Numbered from the stretch's first letter, positions 20,186-30,639 are shown. The stretch is 64,000 nt of DNA from Brachionus plicatilis (GCA_010279815.1 QEOQ01000238.1:355062-419061), one strand, 5' to 3'. The notes: generated by a model from the letters alone, not told the origin. A program made the numbers and translations.

Positions 20186-21248
20186 CGTATTGTAGACTCT
20201 AAGAGAAAAGCCCAAATCTAAACTTTTCTTAAAGAGTTAAATACATGGTTTATATGTAATAAAAATTGGGAACTAAGCTTCCAATAAAAAAAATATTTTT
20301 TCCACTTTTCAATTTTTCAATAATATACTCTGCATGAAGTTATAATTCAATATTTCTGTTGTTGTAATTAAAATTGGGACAAAGTCACAGATTTTTCAGA
20401 CTTCCGCACTAAAGGAAACAAAAGCTATTTCACTTTGGTTCATCTGCATAACAAGTTTTTGACCATTAGAACAAAAGTTTTTTTTCTATTAGTATGGAAA
20501 GTTTTGTTAAATTTGACAATGCCTTTCAATATTTTAATCTTGACTCTACCAAATGGAGATGATTTGGCAGTCAGTTTGAAAAAGGTGAGTGCACCTGTCC
20601 AATATTCAAAATCAGGTTGAAATATATCAAATCGGCAAAATGAAAATTATTGGACATTTTTATTTTTTTACATTTTTACATTTTTGAGAGAAAAAAAAAT
20701 CTCAAAATCAAAAAATCTAAAAAAATTTTCATTCAAGAAAAGTAATAATAAATTCGCAATTACTTAAAAAGGAGTTTTAGAAAAATTTAAATGTAAAAAC
20801 CAAGGATAATTTTTTCTTAAATATTACATATTCTTATTTTTCGAACAACTTTATTTTTAATTTAATAAAAACAGCTGACCCGTGGTTCGCCCACCGGCAG
20901 CCACCATTTTTAATAAAACCAGCTGACTTGAGTGGTCATCCACCGGTTTGGTTCAATTTTTGAACCAAACATATACAATATACAATAAATATACAATAAA
21001 TTACATTTTGCCATCAAATCACCGTTTGGTGAAAAACATAAAAGATCAACAATAAAGCAACAAAAGCTTTATTGTAAAATTCAATTTTGTTCTTTTAAAA
21101 ATATATTTTTTTAAATATACATTAAAAATTAAAAGAATTTACTTTTAATATTTAAATTAAAAATTTTAATGATCATTATAAATTAAATACTGATCGAAAT
21201 ACTATAATAATGATCAATTAATTCATACCCCTTAATTGATTAAATGTA
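20186..21248. other. Intergenic stretch, no gene supported
   Basis: A 61-residue frame at 20435-20620 has no recognisable similarity. A short GC-richer patch at 20878-20960 repeats an ACCAGCTGAC / CACCGG pattern. I see no gene. Confidence 0.4.
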
Positions 21249-21345
21249 GGCAACTTGAATTTCATGATCAAAACTTAATTAATCAAAATCTCAATAAAAA
21301 TGATCAAATAAGCTTTTTTTATTTCTTTTTTTATTAAATACTAAA
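21249..21345 (+). repeat. Solo arm of the 19928 MITE family
   Basis: GGCAACTTGAATTTCATGAT followed by ATTAATCAAAATC and AATAAGC closely matches the left arm of the MITE at 19937. No right arm is found before the MULE transposon begins at 21402. It is truncated or interrupted. Confidence 0.65.
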
Positions 21346-21401
21346 TATTTAATATCTTAAATTAAAATATTAAGTTTTTTTTTCTAATGGCTTAGTTTTT
21401 C

Positions 21402-24003
21402 GTTAGGAGATAAATATTTTTTTTAGTGTATAATTTTATTTATAAAAAGGAGATAAAAAAATAAGTGGATAAATTATTTTTGTAGGAGATAAATATAAAC
21501 TAAAATTGATAATTATTTTCAAAGGTAGATAATTAATTTGTGAAGTAGATATTTATCATATAAGTGTTTATTTTTTGATTTTTGACAATTTGACTTAAAT
21601 GTATCAATTTCAATTAAATTAATTTCTTAATTGAGTAAATAATCAGCTTGTTACATAATTTATATAAAAATGAATTCCTTGAAACTGCTTGAAAATTAAA
21701 CTTTGAAATAAATAAAATTTTAACTTTAAATCTGATTAAAAAAAATGTCTGAAGCCTCTTCAACTTCTGTTCTTTTATCGGTCAATAATCAAGAAAATCA
21801 ACTTGATAATACTGATAATGATGTTGAAGAGATAGAGCAAGTGCAATCGAAACGTGGTTCAAACACAGTCTACGACGAATACGCAACTTATTCCAACTTT
21901 GCCGAATTTGTTGAATCACTTGAAGGTGGTCAGATCGACGGAAATAGATGGGCAAAAAAGGCAAAAAGAGTCACAAAAGAAGGTGAAAAGCAATTTTACA
22001 AATGTTCGTCGTGTTCCAAAAAAATGTTTTCGCTTAAGCTTCGCACAAGTCAAGACGTTAAAGTCTGTATTGAAGATTGTCTTCACTTGCATACCGACGG
22101 ACCATCAAAAGAATTTTGGGAAAAAAGCAAAAACCGAGTCGTAGAAATGTACCAAAAAGAGGGCAAAAAACCGAAAGAAATCTCGCGATGGTTACGTCTT
22201 CATTTATCGGAAGGCTTTGTAGAGATTTCACAAACTCAAATTACAAATCTCATCCAAAGAGTAAAAAAACATGATGAACCGACGATGACAGTTGAGATGC
22301 TGAAAAACTGGTGTGATTCACACAATGCGATCCCGGACGATCTTGACGAAGTTTTTGCGGTCTCGGAGTTCAAGATTACACCTGACGAGCTTACTTTCAA
22401 AATTTTTTTAACCACCAAACGCTTAATTTCTTTTACAACTAAGTGTAAACACATTGCAACAGACGCTACTTATAAGTTGCTGTGGTTGAATTTTCCGGTG
22501 TTATTGTGTGGGACAAATGACAGTGACAATACATTTCATCCGTTCGGCGTTTTATTGTCACGATACGAAACCGAGTCAGAATTCGCTTATATGTTTAGAA
22601 CTTGTAAGAACTTATCGTTCGAACTCTATGGACACGATTTGGATCCAAGTGTTTTATTAGCAGATGCAGCAGGCGCAATAACGAACGGTTTTAAATCAGT
22701 CTTTCGTCTCGAAAAACGAATTGTATGTTGGGCTCACGTTGAGAGAAAAATTGATGAAAACCTTAAAGGAGTCGACAAAGATTCAAAAGTTCAAATTAAG
22801 ACCGATTTCAAGTCGATTCAAGGCGGTGTTCAACAGCGGCTTTTTAGTACAGCGTTCGATCTTTTAGAGCAAAAGTGGTGCACGAGAAATGACGAAAACA
22901 TCAAGAAGTTTTTCGACTATTTCAAAACACAATGGATGAGCGAGTACACATTGGGCTGGTATGAAACTTACGCACATGGTTATCCAAGCACGAACAACGG
23001 TCTTGAGTCTACAAACAATACAATCAAAGATGAGGGTACCAATCGAGACAGATTAAGTTTGAACGACTTTATGAAAGCAATGAAAGATTTGCTGCAAAAA
23101 TGGTCACTTGATCGAGACACCGAGTTTGCGACAACGAAAAAATTCGAGTTAAGGCCGAAAATTTCAACACGTGAATGGACGTTTGGTTACAATTGGATCA
23201 AATTGAGAAAGCGAATAGTCAAGTATTCGCACGAAGATAAACAATTATACATGTGTACAACTTCCCAATCAACATCCGATATTACAAAGGCACAGTGCAA
23301 AGAGTTTTGGACAAAAGAAGACGGTTGGCAAGATTTTGACGAGTTGGTGGAATGGAGTAGTAAATTCATTGCAGTTAAAATCGATTCTGAGAATTGGGAA
23401 TCTAGCGCTTGCTCATGTCATTATTGGCAAAAAAATTTCAAATGTAAGCACACAATCGGAATTTCGCACTTTTTAAACCTGAACAAATTTCCGGGTTTAG
23501 ACTTAGCAATCGAAGGTAATGCAAAACGAGGTCGAAAAAAAAAGGCAAGAGCAGCATTAGAAAGAAATTCAATTGTTCCGATTAACAGGCAGATAGACAA
23601 TCTAAATCAACACGAAGTTCTACAAGAGGTTGCAAGTACGATTCAAATTGTAAATTATTCAATCGTTAATGTTTCTAATCAAAATCAACTTGTTTTGGCT
23701 TCAAGTTCAGTAGCAGTTCACGATCAAGTCGAAAATAATATTCAAGTTTCTGAGAAACGTAAACGCGGAAGACCAAAAAAATCAAGCAATGAAAACGAGC
23801 AATTGTCAAAAAGAGTAAGAAAATAAGTGTTAATTACTTTGTTTGTATTTTTTTTTTGTATTTTATTTTTGTAATTTTTTTTATTAATTGTCTCTTCTTA
23901 AAAAATAAATATATTCTGCAAAAAATGTTTATACACTTTTATTTTTTTTTTATCTACTTTTTATGAATTAAATTATACACTAAAAAAAATATTTACTCCT
24001 AAC
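21402..24003 (+). mobile_element. MULE transposon A, apparently complete
   Basis: Left TIR (21402-21470) and right TIR (23940-24003, complement) share GTTAGGAG, then TAAATATTTTTTTTAGTGTA and TTTATAAAAAG in the same order, with few mismatches over about 65 bp. Subterminal DNA on the left repeats GGAGATAAAT/GTAGATAA words down to 21580. One long transposase gene lies inside. I could not see a target duplication at these ends, so the outer limits may be a few bases off. It is the best candidate in the window for a recently active transposon. Confidence 0.85.
21745..23826 (+). CDS. MULE-type DDE transposase with SWIM finger (intact, 693 aa)
   Basis: One uninterrupted frame from ATG 21745. An N-terminal zinc-binding region has C87/C90 (YKCSSCSKK) and C112, H114, H116 (EDCLHLHTD). 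The DDE core shows D240 in ATDATYKL, D307 in LLADAAGAI and E421 in STNNGLESTNN, with the CWAH motif at 328-331. A SWIM zinc finger follows at 556-569 (C-S-C...C-K-H). Basic AT-hook-like tracts KRGRKKK (594-600) and KRKRGRPKK near the C-terminus suggest DNA binding and nuclear entry. The protein would cut and join the ends of its own element. All catalytic positions are present and no stop is seen. Relatives in the window (38065-41058, 60089-61215) are decayed. Codon use is somewhat less AT-extreme than the surroundings. Confidence 0.93.
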   Translation: MSEASSTSVLLSVNNQENQLDNTDNDVEEIEQVQSKRGSNTVYDEYATYSNFAEFVESLEGGQIDGNRWAKKAKRVTKEGEKQFYKCSSCSKKMFSLKLRTSQDVKVCIEDCLHLHTDGPSKEFWEKSKNRVVEMYQKEGKKPKEISRWLRLHLSEGFVEISQTQITNLIQRVKKHDEPTMTVEMLKNWCDSHNAIPDDLDEVFAVSEFKITPDELTFKIFLTTKRLISFTTKCKHIATDATYKLLWLNFPVLLCGTNDSDNTFHPFGVLLSRYETESEFAYMFRTCKNLSFELYGHDLDPSVLLADAAGAITNGFKSVFRLEKRIVCWAHVERKIDENLKGVDKDSKVQIKTDFKSIQGGVQQRLFSTAFDLLEQKWCTRNDENIKKFFDYFKTQWMSEYTLGWYETYAHGYPSTNNGLESTNNTIKDEGTNRDRLSLNDFMKAMKDLLQKWSLDRDTEFATTKKFELRPKISTREWTFGYNWIKLRKRIVKYSHEDKQLYMCTTSQSTSDITKAQCKEFWTKEDGWQDFDELVEWSSKFIAVKIDSENWESSACSCHYWQKNFKCKHTIGISHFLNLNKFPGLDLAIEGNAKRGRKKKARAALERNSIVPINRQIDNLNQHEVLQEVASTIQIVNYSIVNVSNQNQLVLASSSVAVHDQVENNIQVSEKRKRGRPKKSSNENEQLSKRVRK

Positions 24004-25149
24004 AAAAAATATACTCTTTTTCTAATTGATCTTTAATTGACTCCTCCAAAATCTTTATTTGAAATTTTTAAAGACAATATTAAAATCCACATTGAGTTAT
24101 CCAAATTGTGGCTCAAATAAACGCTTTAAATGATATTTTAATTTCAATGAAAATTTATTACAGTGAAACAAAGTTAAATTTTGAATTGCAAAAGTTCAAA
24201 ATATTGATTAATTTTTAATTTTTACTTCACATAAAATTCTGAAAATTTTATTTAACTAAAGTTTAAACATTAATTATTAAAAAATTGGTAAAAAGGATCT
24301 TTATTTTTTAACTGGATTGTTGATTTTCTATCAAAAAAAGATTAACAAATAAGGCTGTAACTTGATGGCTTAAGGTAACGAGTTGAATTCCACAAGGATC
24401 GATTTTGGCTCCAAACATGTTTGTAATTTTTACAAATGGTCCTAATGATATCATGACATTTCAAATAGACATTTACAGTTGATGCCGAAGTCTGTTTTGA
24501 GTTAAGATTTGGGTATTCATGTTTAAAATGAATTAAAATGGAAAAATAAAGTCTTGTGAAATTTTTGTGATTTTATACAAAACTTACAATACAAAAAAGA
24601 AATAATGTTTTAACTTTTGTTCTAATGGTCTAAAACTTATTCTGTAAAAGTAAAAATTTTTGTAACACCTTCTGCAAAATTCTAGAAAAACTCTGCAAAT
24701 TAATTGTGTTTGCAGTCTAAAATAACTTGTTAGCATAGTTTTTTATTGCAACACAGAATGCGTAAATCTGATTAAAGATTATGTGCAAATAAAAATTATT
24801 TGAATAGAAAAAGTAATAAAATAAATAAATAAACATTTTATAATTTTATATGTCAATCAATCGTAAATCTATCAATTGATGGGATTTCGACTGGTGTGCT
24901 TTAAGTTATTATATTTTGTAATTTTACATTTTTTTTTGTTTTTTTACAATTACGCCCTTTAAAACGTACTAGTGTACGTTCCATCAAACTCTGATCTTAA
25001 CGAAAAAATAAAAAAAAACTTAAAGTTTTAATACTTAAAAAAAGAAAATAAAAGCATGTAGTTTTTCAAAAATAAAGTATCTGTAAGATTGACCCAAATT
25101 TTTTGCTTGAAGAAAACTGACCAACGTTTGGACGCGTTGTCGCATCTGA
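24004..25149. other. Gene-free stretch with TGCAAA words
   Basis: No coding region. At about 24660-24720 TTCTGCAAAATTC and CTCTGCAAATT recur, the same words seen at 53160-53340, 61880-62030 and 63430-63560. They may mark relics of one inverted-repeat family. Confidence 0.4.
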
Positions 25150-25630
25150 GCACTCAAAAACATTACATGAATGTTGATTTAATTTTTCGAATTTTTTCCT
25201 ATAACTTTCAGATCGTTTGAAACATGATTTGAATGAGTTCAAGTTGTTAAACAAGGATCAAAAAATGCTATATAACCAGCTGATCAGATAGCTCTAGCAA
25301 ATGCGAATATCATACAACCGACAAGATAGCTGAAGATAAAGAAAAAATCAATGAAATTCTGACCACTATTGGAAAAAGTGATGTCAAACCAGCGTATTCA
25401 AAACGTTTGAGATCTAAAGACCAAAGTAAACCAAAGTTGGAATTAAAATTCTGAAATCATCTTCTAATAACAGCGAGTTAAAATACTTCCAAAACTGTCT
25501 ATATTCGTATATAGTCCAAATTTGACTAAAACCGAAAGAGCGCTAGACAATGAATTGAGAAAACAAAGAAACGAAGCAAATAAAAGTCTTTCACAAGACT
25601 CACCCATTTGATATGGCATCCGTAGAAATC
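25150..25630 (+). pseudogene. LINE ORF1 fragment (copy 2 flank)
   Basis: Broken frames read KEKINEILTTIGKSD, AYSKRLRSKDQ and, further on, ERALDNELRKQRNEANKSL. These match the C-terminal region of CR1/jockey-type ORF1 nucleic-acid-binding proteins (lysine-rich, then L-R-x-E...R). The same segment is at 42050-42680, better preserved. It is interrupted at 25631 by a MITE. Confidence 0.65.
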
Positions 25631-26342
25631 GGTATTTTATGAATTTTCCCCCCGTAAAAATTCCCCCGTAAAGTTTTCCCCTTTTTTTTTCTCCCCCTTT
25701 TTTTTTCCCCCGTAAATTTTTCCCCTTTACTGAAATTCCCCTTTTTAAAAATTTAATTCTATGAACAATATTATTTTTTTAAATCTTCTTTAGAAAAAAT
25801 TTTACTGGTCACAATATTTAATTTGATTTTTGAAAAAACAGACAATAAAATATATTATTTGATTATATTCTTAAATTTTTAAAATGTTAAAAGTTAAATT
25901 TGTAAACAAAAAATTTCAAATTTCAAATTTGAATTTTAAAATAAATATAAATTTTAAAAAATGAAATTATCGAATTTACTTAAATTTTTACGAGTTTTTA
26001 AAATTTTTACGAGTAAATATTAATTACTTGAATTAGCACAAAGGTGTTTATCAGGAATTATTGAAGATAAATATTTCGCTTTTTTAAACTTTTTTTAGCG
26101 TAATCGTAAAACTATAAAGTGTTTTTCAATTAGATCATTTTATTATTTTTCGCTTTTTTTCTAATTACTCAAAATGTTTAAAAATGATAAATTATTTGAT
26201 TAATTATAAAAGGAGAATTTTTTTGTAGGGGAAATCAATTAAGAGGGAAAATTAATAAGGGGGAAATGGGGAAATTTTAAAAAGGGAAAATTTGGAGGGG
26301 GAAAATTTAAAGGGGGAATATCCATGTAGAATCGTAGAAATC
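25621..26342. mobile_element. MITE with C-run words and 10-bp target duplication
   Basis: CGTAGAAATC flanks both ends (25621-25630, 26333-26342). The homologous place in copy 3 (about 42630) has the site once (CATAGAAATC), an empty site. Ends are imperfect TIRs (TATTTTATG and, complement, ATTCTACATGG). Both then carry repeated TTCCCCCGTAAA / TTTTCCCC words (25650-25740) and their complements (26225-26320). Total 702 bp, no coding capacity. Confidence 0.9.
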
Positions 26343-26660
26343 AGATCATAAAATTCAAAAATCAAATAATCGTTCATCTGAAGCGTCATTACGCCTAGAT
26401 AGTCTTGAATCGTTAAATTTATGCATTTAAATCCTTGTTTAAAGAGGAATTCAGTGTTGTTTTTGTAACATTAAGTCCACAAATTGTGGCAGTTAGTGAG
26501 ACTTGGTTCAAGAGCATCTCAATAAGAAAAGTTAAAAGATAAAATTTGTACAGTAAGGACAAGAGTGGGGGACGCTGAGGGAGTTGTGTATGTCTCTATA
26601 TTGAAATATCGACTCGTTTGAATTTAATCAACAGGGGCCAGTTCTAGGTACAATTTTATC
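26343..26660 (+). pseudogene. LINE endonuclease fossil 3' of CPLGY copy 2
   Basis: Plus-strand frame reads SSEASLRLDSLESLN, then SPQIVAVSETWFKSIS, then SGGR, a TGA and GSCVCLYIEIST. It carries a further TAA (KVKR-stop) that copy 1 lacks. It is the continuation of the ORF1-bearing LINE at 25150-25630 once the MITE is removed. Confidence 0.8.
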
Positions 26661-26965
26661 CTAAAATAAAAACTTCCTCTTAAACAAAATTGTACCTCTC
26701 TCAAAAACAAAAAATTATTAATGTTTTTTTTAAGCAAAAATAAATATTCAAAATTTTTTTGAGTTAGCTCACTAGGTCACTTATCCAGAGTGGAATATAT
26801 TTTTTAAAATTATTTTGTTTAGGTACACTCTTAAAAAAAAAAAAAAAAAATTAAACACAACGAATAACTATTTATTTGTCAAATTAAGAGCTAGTTGTTT
26901 ATGATTGATAGCTAAATTAATGAGTTATAAGAACAAAAATGATTAATCTTGTAGCTGATATTGGT

Positions 26966-28627
26966 CTATCCAAATCCAAATGGACATTTTTTTGCTCCTC
27001 CAGATCTTTCAATAAATTTTCTGAACTCATCGAAATTATATCCTTTCGGACATTTGGTTCCCGCATTCCCAGCTTTAAATTCATACATAAACCCTAGCGC
27101 ATCTTTTTCCGTATACCCTAGTGGACATATGCTCGGTGCATTTTTGAAATAGCCAAGCGGACATTTGCTTCCCTTGTCAACAAACTTTCTGTAATCAGCC
27201 AAATTGTACTGCTTGGGACACTTAGTTTCTCCACCAGATGGTTTATTATCATTCATAAACTTTTCAGCTTGAGCTTCAGTATATCCCAGAGGACATTTGC
27301 TCGAATCAGATCCCTCTTTAGCATAGCCAAACGGACACTTGGCAGGAGCATGTAAATTCTTATTCTCCTTTGCATATTCTCCAAAATCAGTCAAGTTGTA
27401 CTCTTTGGGACATTTTGTGTTGCCACCAGATGGCTTGTGATGCGACATAAATTTTTCCGCTTCCACTTCTGTGTACCCAAGAGGACATTTTGATTTTTTG
27501 CCTGAAACAAACTTGCTAAAATCTCTCTGATTGTACTCTTTAGGACATTTTGTGTGGCCACCTGATGGCTTATTGTCAGCCATGAATTTGTCGGCTTCAG
27601 TTTGACTGTAGCCAAGCGGGCACTTGCTTCCAGATGCCTCTTTGCTAAATCCAAGCGGACAATCTTTGGACTCATTGGCAACTTTGATGTACCCAAGTGG
27701 ACATTTGCCTGTGCCCGACGCTTCCTTTTGTTTTGCCACAAATCTGAACAAGTCAGCTATGGAATATCCCAGTGGACATTTGTTGGCTTCATTTAAATCT
27801 TGGACAAATTTGAAAAAATCCTCCACAGTGTATCCCTTTGGACATTTGGTTTGGCCGCCTGACGGTTTGTGCGTGGCTGCAAAAACCTCGACATCCGCTT
27901 GACAAAAACCAAGCGGACATTTAGTGCTTGAATTTTTTTTTTCATTTTTGAGCTCCTCTAGATCAGCATGGGTATATCCAAGTGGGCATTTGGTCTCTTT
28001 GTCAGATGAACACTTCAGTCCAGTGGTGGCTTTCTTTCTGGAAATGAATCTGTAAAAGTCAGCCATGGTAAATCCCTCAGGACATTTGGTGGACGTGTTT
28101 TTCTCAGTGACAAACTTCTGCACGTCCTCGACTGTAAATTTGTGCGGACATTTGCTCGATCCATCCGATGGCTTGTTCTCGGACATGAATTGATCAGCAT
28201 CCGAATCAGAGAAACCAAGAGGACATCCAGATTTTTTTGCATATCCAAACGGGCATTTATCAGAGCTGGTTGCGGTTGGCTTTGTGTAGCCGAGTGGGCA
28301 TTGGCCGGCAGGAGTAGCCTCTTTGACATAGCCTAGGGGACATTTGCTCGAACCAGTAGAATCTTTGGCGTATCCAAGAGGACACTTTCCAGACTCAGGT
28401 GACTGCTTGTTGTATCCGAGGGGACACTCGCCAGATTTCACTGATTCTGCTGAAAATCCAAATGGGCATTTACCCGTACCAGATGATTTTGCTTGATCAA
28501 TGAATTTTCTCAAGTCGGCCAAAGTGTAGCCGAGTGGACACTTGCTTTCACCGCTCGACGACCCCTTATGCTTAGCAATAAAAGCTTCAGCGTCAGCTGC
28601 AGAGTAGCCTAATGGGCATTTAGTCAT
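26966..28627 (-). CDS. CPLGY-repeat protein, copy 2 (553 aa)
   Basis: Intact frame from ATG 28627 (MTKCPLGY), chosen because the other two copies start at this position. An in-frame ATG at 28681 would add 18 residues (MFIYFNLKKN...), but that extension is absent from the other copies. Against copy 1 it has T for S at 2, G for A at 22, K for N at 485 and K for I at 517. All 28 Cys-Pro units, the KCSSD unit and the terminal KCPFGFG are retained. The gene is convergent with the LINE fossil at 26343-26660. The 3' flank has the same AATAAA as copy 1. Confidence 0.9.
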   Translation of the reverse strand: MTKCPLGYSAADAEAFIAKHKGSSSGESKCPLGYTLADLRKFIDQAKSSGTGKCPFGFSAESVKSGECPLGYNKQSPESGKCPLGYAKDSTGSSKCPLGYVKEATPAGQCPLGYTKPTATSSDKCPFGYAKKSGCPLGFSDSDADQFMSENKPSDGSSKCPHKFTVEDVQKFVTEKNTSTKCPEGFTMADFYRFISRKKATTGLKCSSDKETKCPLGYTHADLEELKNEKKNSSTKCPLGFCQADVEVFAATHKPSGGQTKCPKGYTVEDFFKFVQDLNEANKCPLGYSIADLFRFVAKQKEASGTGKCPLGYIKVANESKDCPLGFSKEASGSKCPLGYSQTEADKFMADNKPSGGHTKCPKEYNQRDFSKFVSGKKSKCPLGYTEVEAEKFMSHHKPSGGNTKCPKEYNLTDFGEYAKENKNLHAPAKCPFGYAKEGSDSSKCPLGYTEAQAEKFMNDNKPSGGETKCPKQYNLADYRKFVDKGSKCPLGYFKNAPSICPLGYTEKDALGFMYEFKAGNAGTKCPKGYNFDEFRKFIERSGGAKKCPFGFG

Positions 28628-29080
28628 TATTGTAAATTTATCTAGAATTAAATTTTTTTTTAAATTAAAATAAATGAACATTTAAAAATTTATTTATAAA
28701 AAACAGCTTTCTTCTTTTATAAAATTTTCGCTTTTTAAAAAACATAATTTATTTTATGGCTTTTTATATTGCTTTTTAGATTATATTTTTCCAAAAGCTT
28801 TCTCTTTATTTAAAACAAAAATTTTACATAAGCATCGATTTCACGTGTTTTTGAATAGACTTTTTGGACTACTTTACCTATTGCGAATTTAAATTCTTTA
28901 AGCTCAGTAACTTATTTCTAAGCTCAGGAAAAAGTCTTTACATTTCTATTTTTAATGCACGTTTTGATAAAAAATTACAAAAATCTTAGTTAAAATCTTA
29001 TCTAAATTCGAGTCACATCTAAAGAAGAAAGCGTTTAGAACTTTGAAAAAATTTGTTTTTACTCTCTGAATTAAAACAAT

Positions 29081-30290
29081 TATTTTCTAAGGCATTTTCT
29101 AATTCAAAATTTTTTTGTTTTTTTTTGTTTGCAATAGAAGAATTATTTTCCCTTAGCCCTTAAAAAATATTTTATTATAATTTCCTCTTCAGATTAAACT
29201 TCATTGCACTCCGTTGCATTCATTTTTAAAATTGAGAGTAAAATTGGCATCTAGGCTAAATTATTTTTGCAGAGTTTTTCTATTAATAAATTATGGTTAT
29301 TAAAAATTTAATTCCTTAAAAATCCGTCATAAAAAGAAAATCTCTTTGGACTTAATTTTTAAAAAAAACATAATTTATTAATAGAAAATCTTTGCTAAAA
29401 TAATTAAGTCGAAATGACAATATCAAAGGCAACAGAAGTGCAAAGAAGTGTAGTCTTGAGATTAAAATTGGTATTTAGACTTTCTTTATTAAAATATGCT
29501 TTTCTATTTTTTTGAGTCCTTCAATAGATTATTTTGTTTAATATTTTTTAATTCAAATCTATTAATTTTTGATCCTTGACTTCTATTTAAATTAATCCAA
29601 GTCATTATTTAAGAAAAAAAAATTTTATAAATTTTCGATATTGTATTAATATAAAAAATCTTATGATAATATTTTTGAAAAATTTGTTTTTTCTTTTACT
29701 TTAAAAAAATTATTTTCTAAGGCATTTTCTAATTCAAATTTTTTTTGCTCGCAATAGAAGAATTATTTTCACTTATCTTTTTGGAATATTTTATTATAAT
29801 TTACTCTCAATATTAAACTTCATTTCACTACGTTGCCTCTATTGTTATTTTGGTATTTTGGCTTAATTAAAATTCTCCTAAGATATTAAGTCATTAAAAA
29901 CCCTTTTCAAAAATTTCTTTTTTATGAATAAATTATGGCTTTTTAAATTAAATTGTGCTTTAAAAAAATGAAATTCACCAAATTTTCTTCATAAAAATAA
30001 ATGATTTTTAAGGCCTTTTTTGATGACTTAATATTTAAGAAGAATTTTTTTATTAAATTAAAGTTCTTCAACAGATTAATTTGTTTTTGAATTTTTAAAT
30101 CAATTTATTTTTATTTGATCAGTGAAATCTATTTAAATTAATCAAAGTCATTTAAGAAAAAAAAATTTAAGTATTGGAATTAAATTAATTAAATAATGTT
30201 TTGATAATTATTGTAATTTTTTACTTATTTTGAGCATTAATTAAAATATTCTAATTTCTGGATTTTATTTTTTAAATATATTTTAAGATT
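29081..30290 (-). repeat. Tandem pair of ~630-bp units upstream of CPLGY copy 2
   Basis: TATTTTCTAAGGCATTTTCT occurs at 29081 and 29711, and downstream landmarks follow in the same order: CAATAGAAGAATTATTTTC, TATTTTATTATAATTT, CTTCATT-CAC, and TTTAAATTAAT...GTCAT. The units have diverged, so the duplication is not recent. Copy 3 has the same doubling (47951 and 48573); copy 1 has one unit only. Confidence 0.8.
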
Positions 30291-30306
30291 CAGAATAATG
30301 TGATAA

Positions 30307-30344
30307 AGAGAGACTGTGAAGCATTCCAGCTTCACAGTCTCTCT
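30307..30344. other. Perfect 16-bp hairpin with 6-nt loop
   Basis: AGAGAGACTGTGAAGC (30307-30322), loop ATTCCA, then the exact complement GCTTCACAGTCTCTCT (30329-30344). The arms are about half G+C in a nearly pure AT context. It lies between the upstream repeats of CPLGY copy 2 and a LINE, and has no counterpart beside copies 1 or 3. Function unknown. Confidence 0.8.
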
Positions 30345-30639
30345 GGAGAAAATAATAATTAAAAGTCCTTAGTTTAAGTGTTAGTAACTTAATTGTTGCT
30401 TGTAGTTGTTACTTCATTAATAAAATAAAATAGAATAAAATACAAAATGTTGCTAAGCCTAATTTATAAATGATAAGAAATACTCTTCGTATAATTAGAC
30501 CAAGACTTTTAGATAAATGGATGTGTATTCTTAAACTTAAATTTCGCATAAGACATATTAATAAATTGTTCAAACAACAATCTTCTCTCTTTTATTATGA
30601 GGACCAACAAGTCGTTGACCGCACGTCAACAATATAATA

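Noticed and set aside
24953..24985. Small palindrome AACGTACTAGTGTACGTT
   Set aside because: A 7-bp stem with no context; palindromes of this size are expected by chance in 64 kb.
25066..25254. 62-aa minus-strand frame MFNNLNSFKSCFKRSE
   Set aside because: It is antisense to a LINE ORF1 relic that is recognisable on the plus strand and also present at 42050-42680.
28628..28681. 18-residue N-terminal extension of CPLGY copy 2 (start at 28681)
   Set aside because: Copies 1 and 3 lack it and all three align from the M-S/T-K-C-P start, so the inner ATG is preferred.
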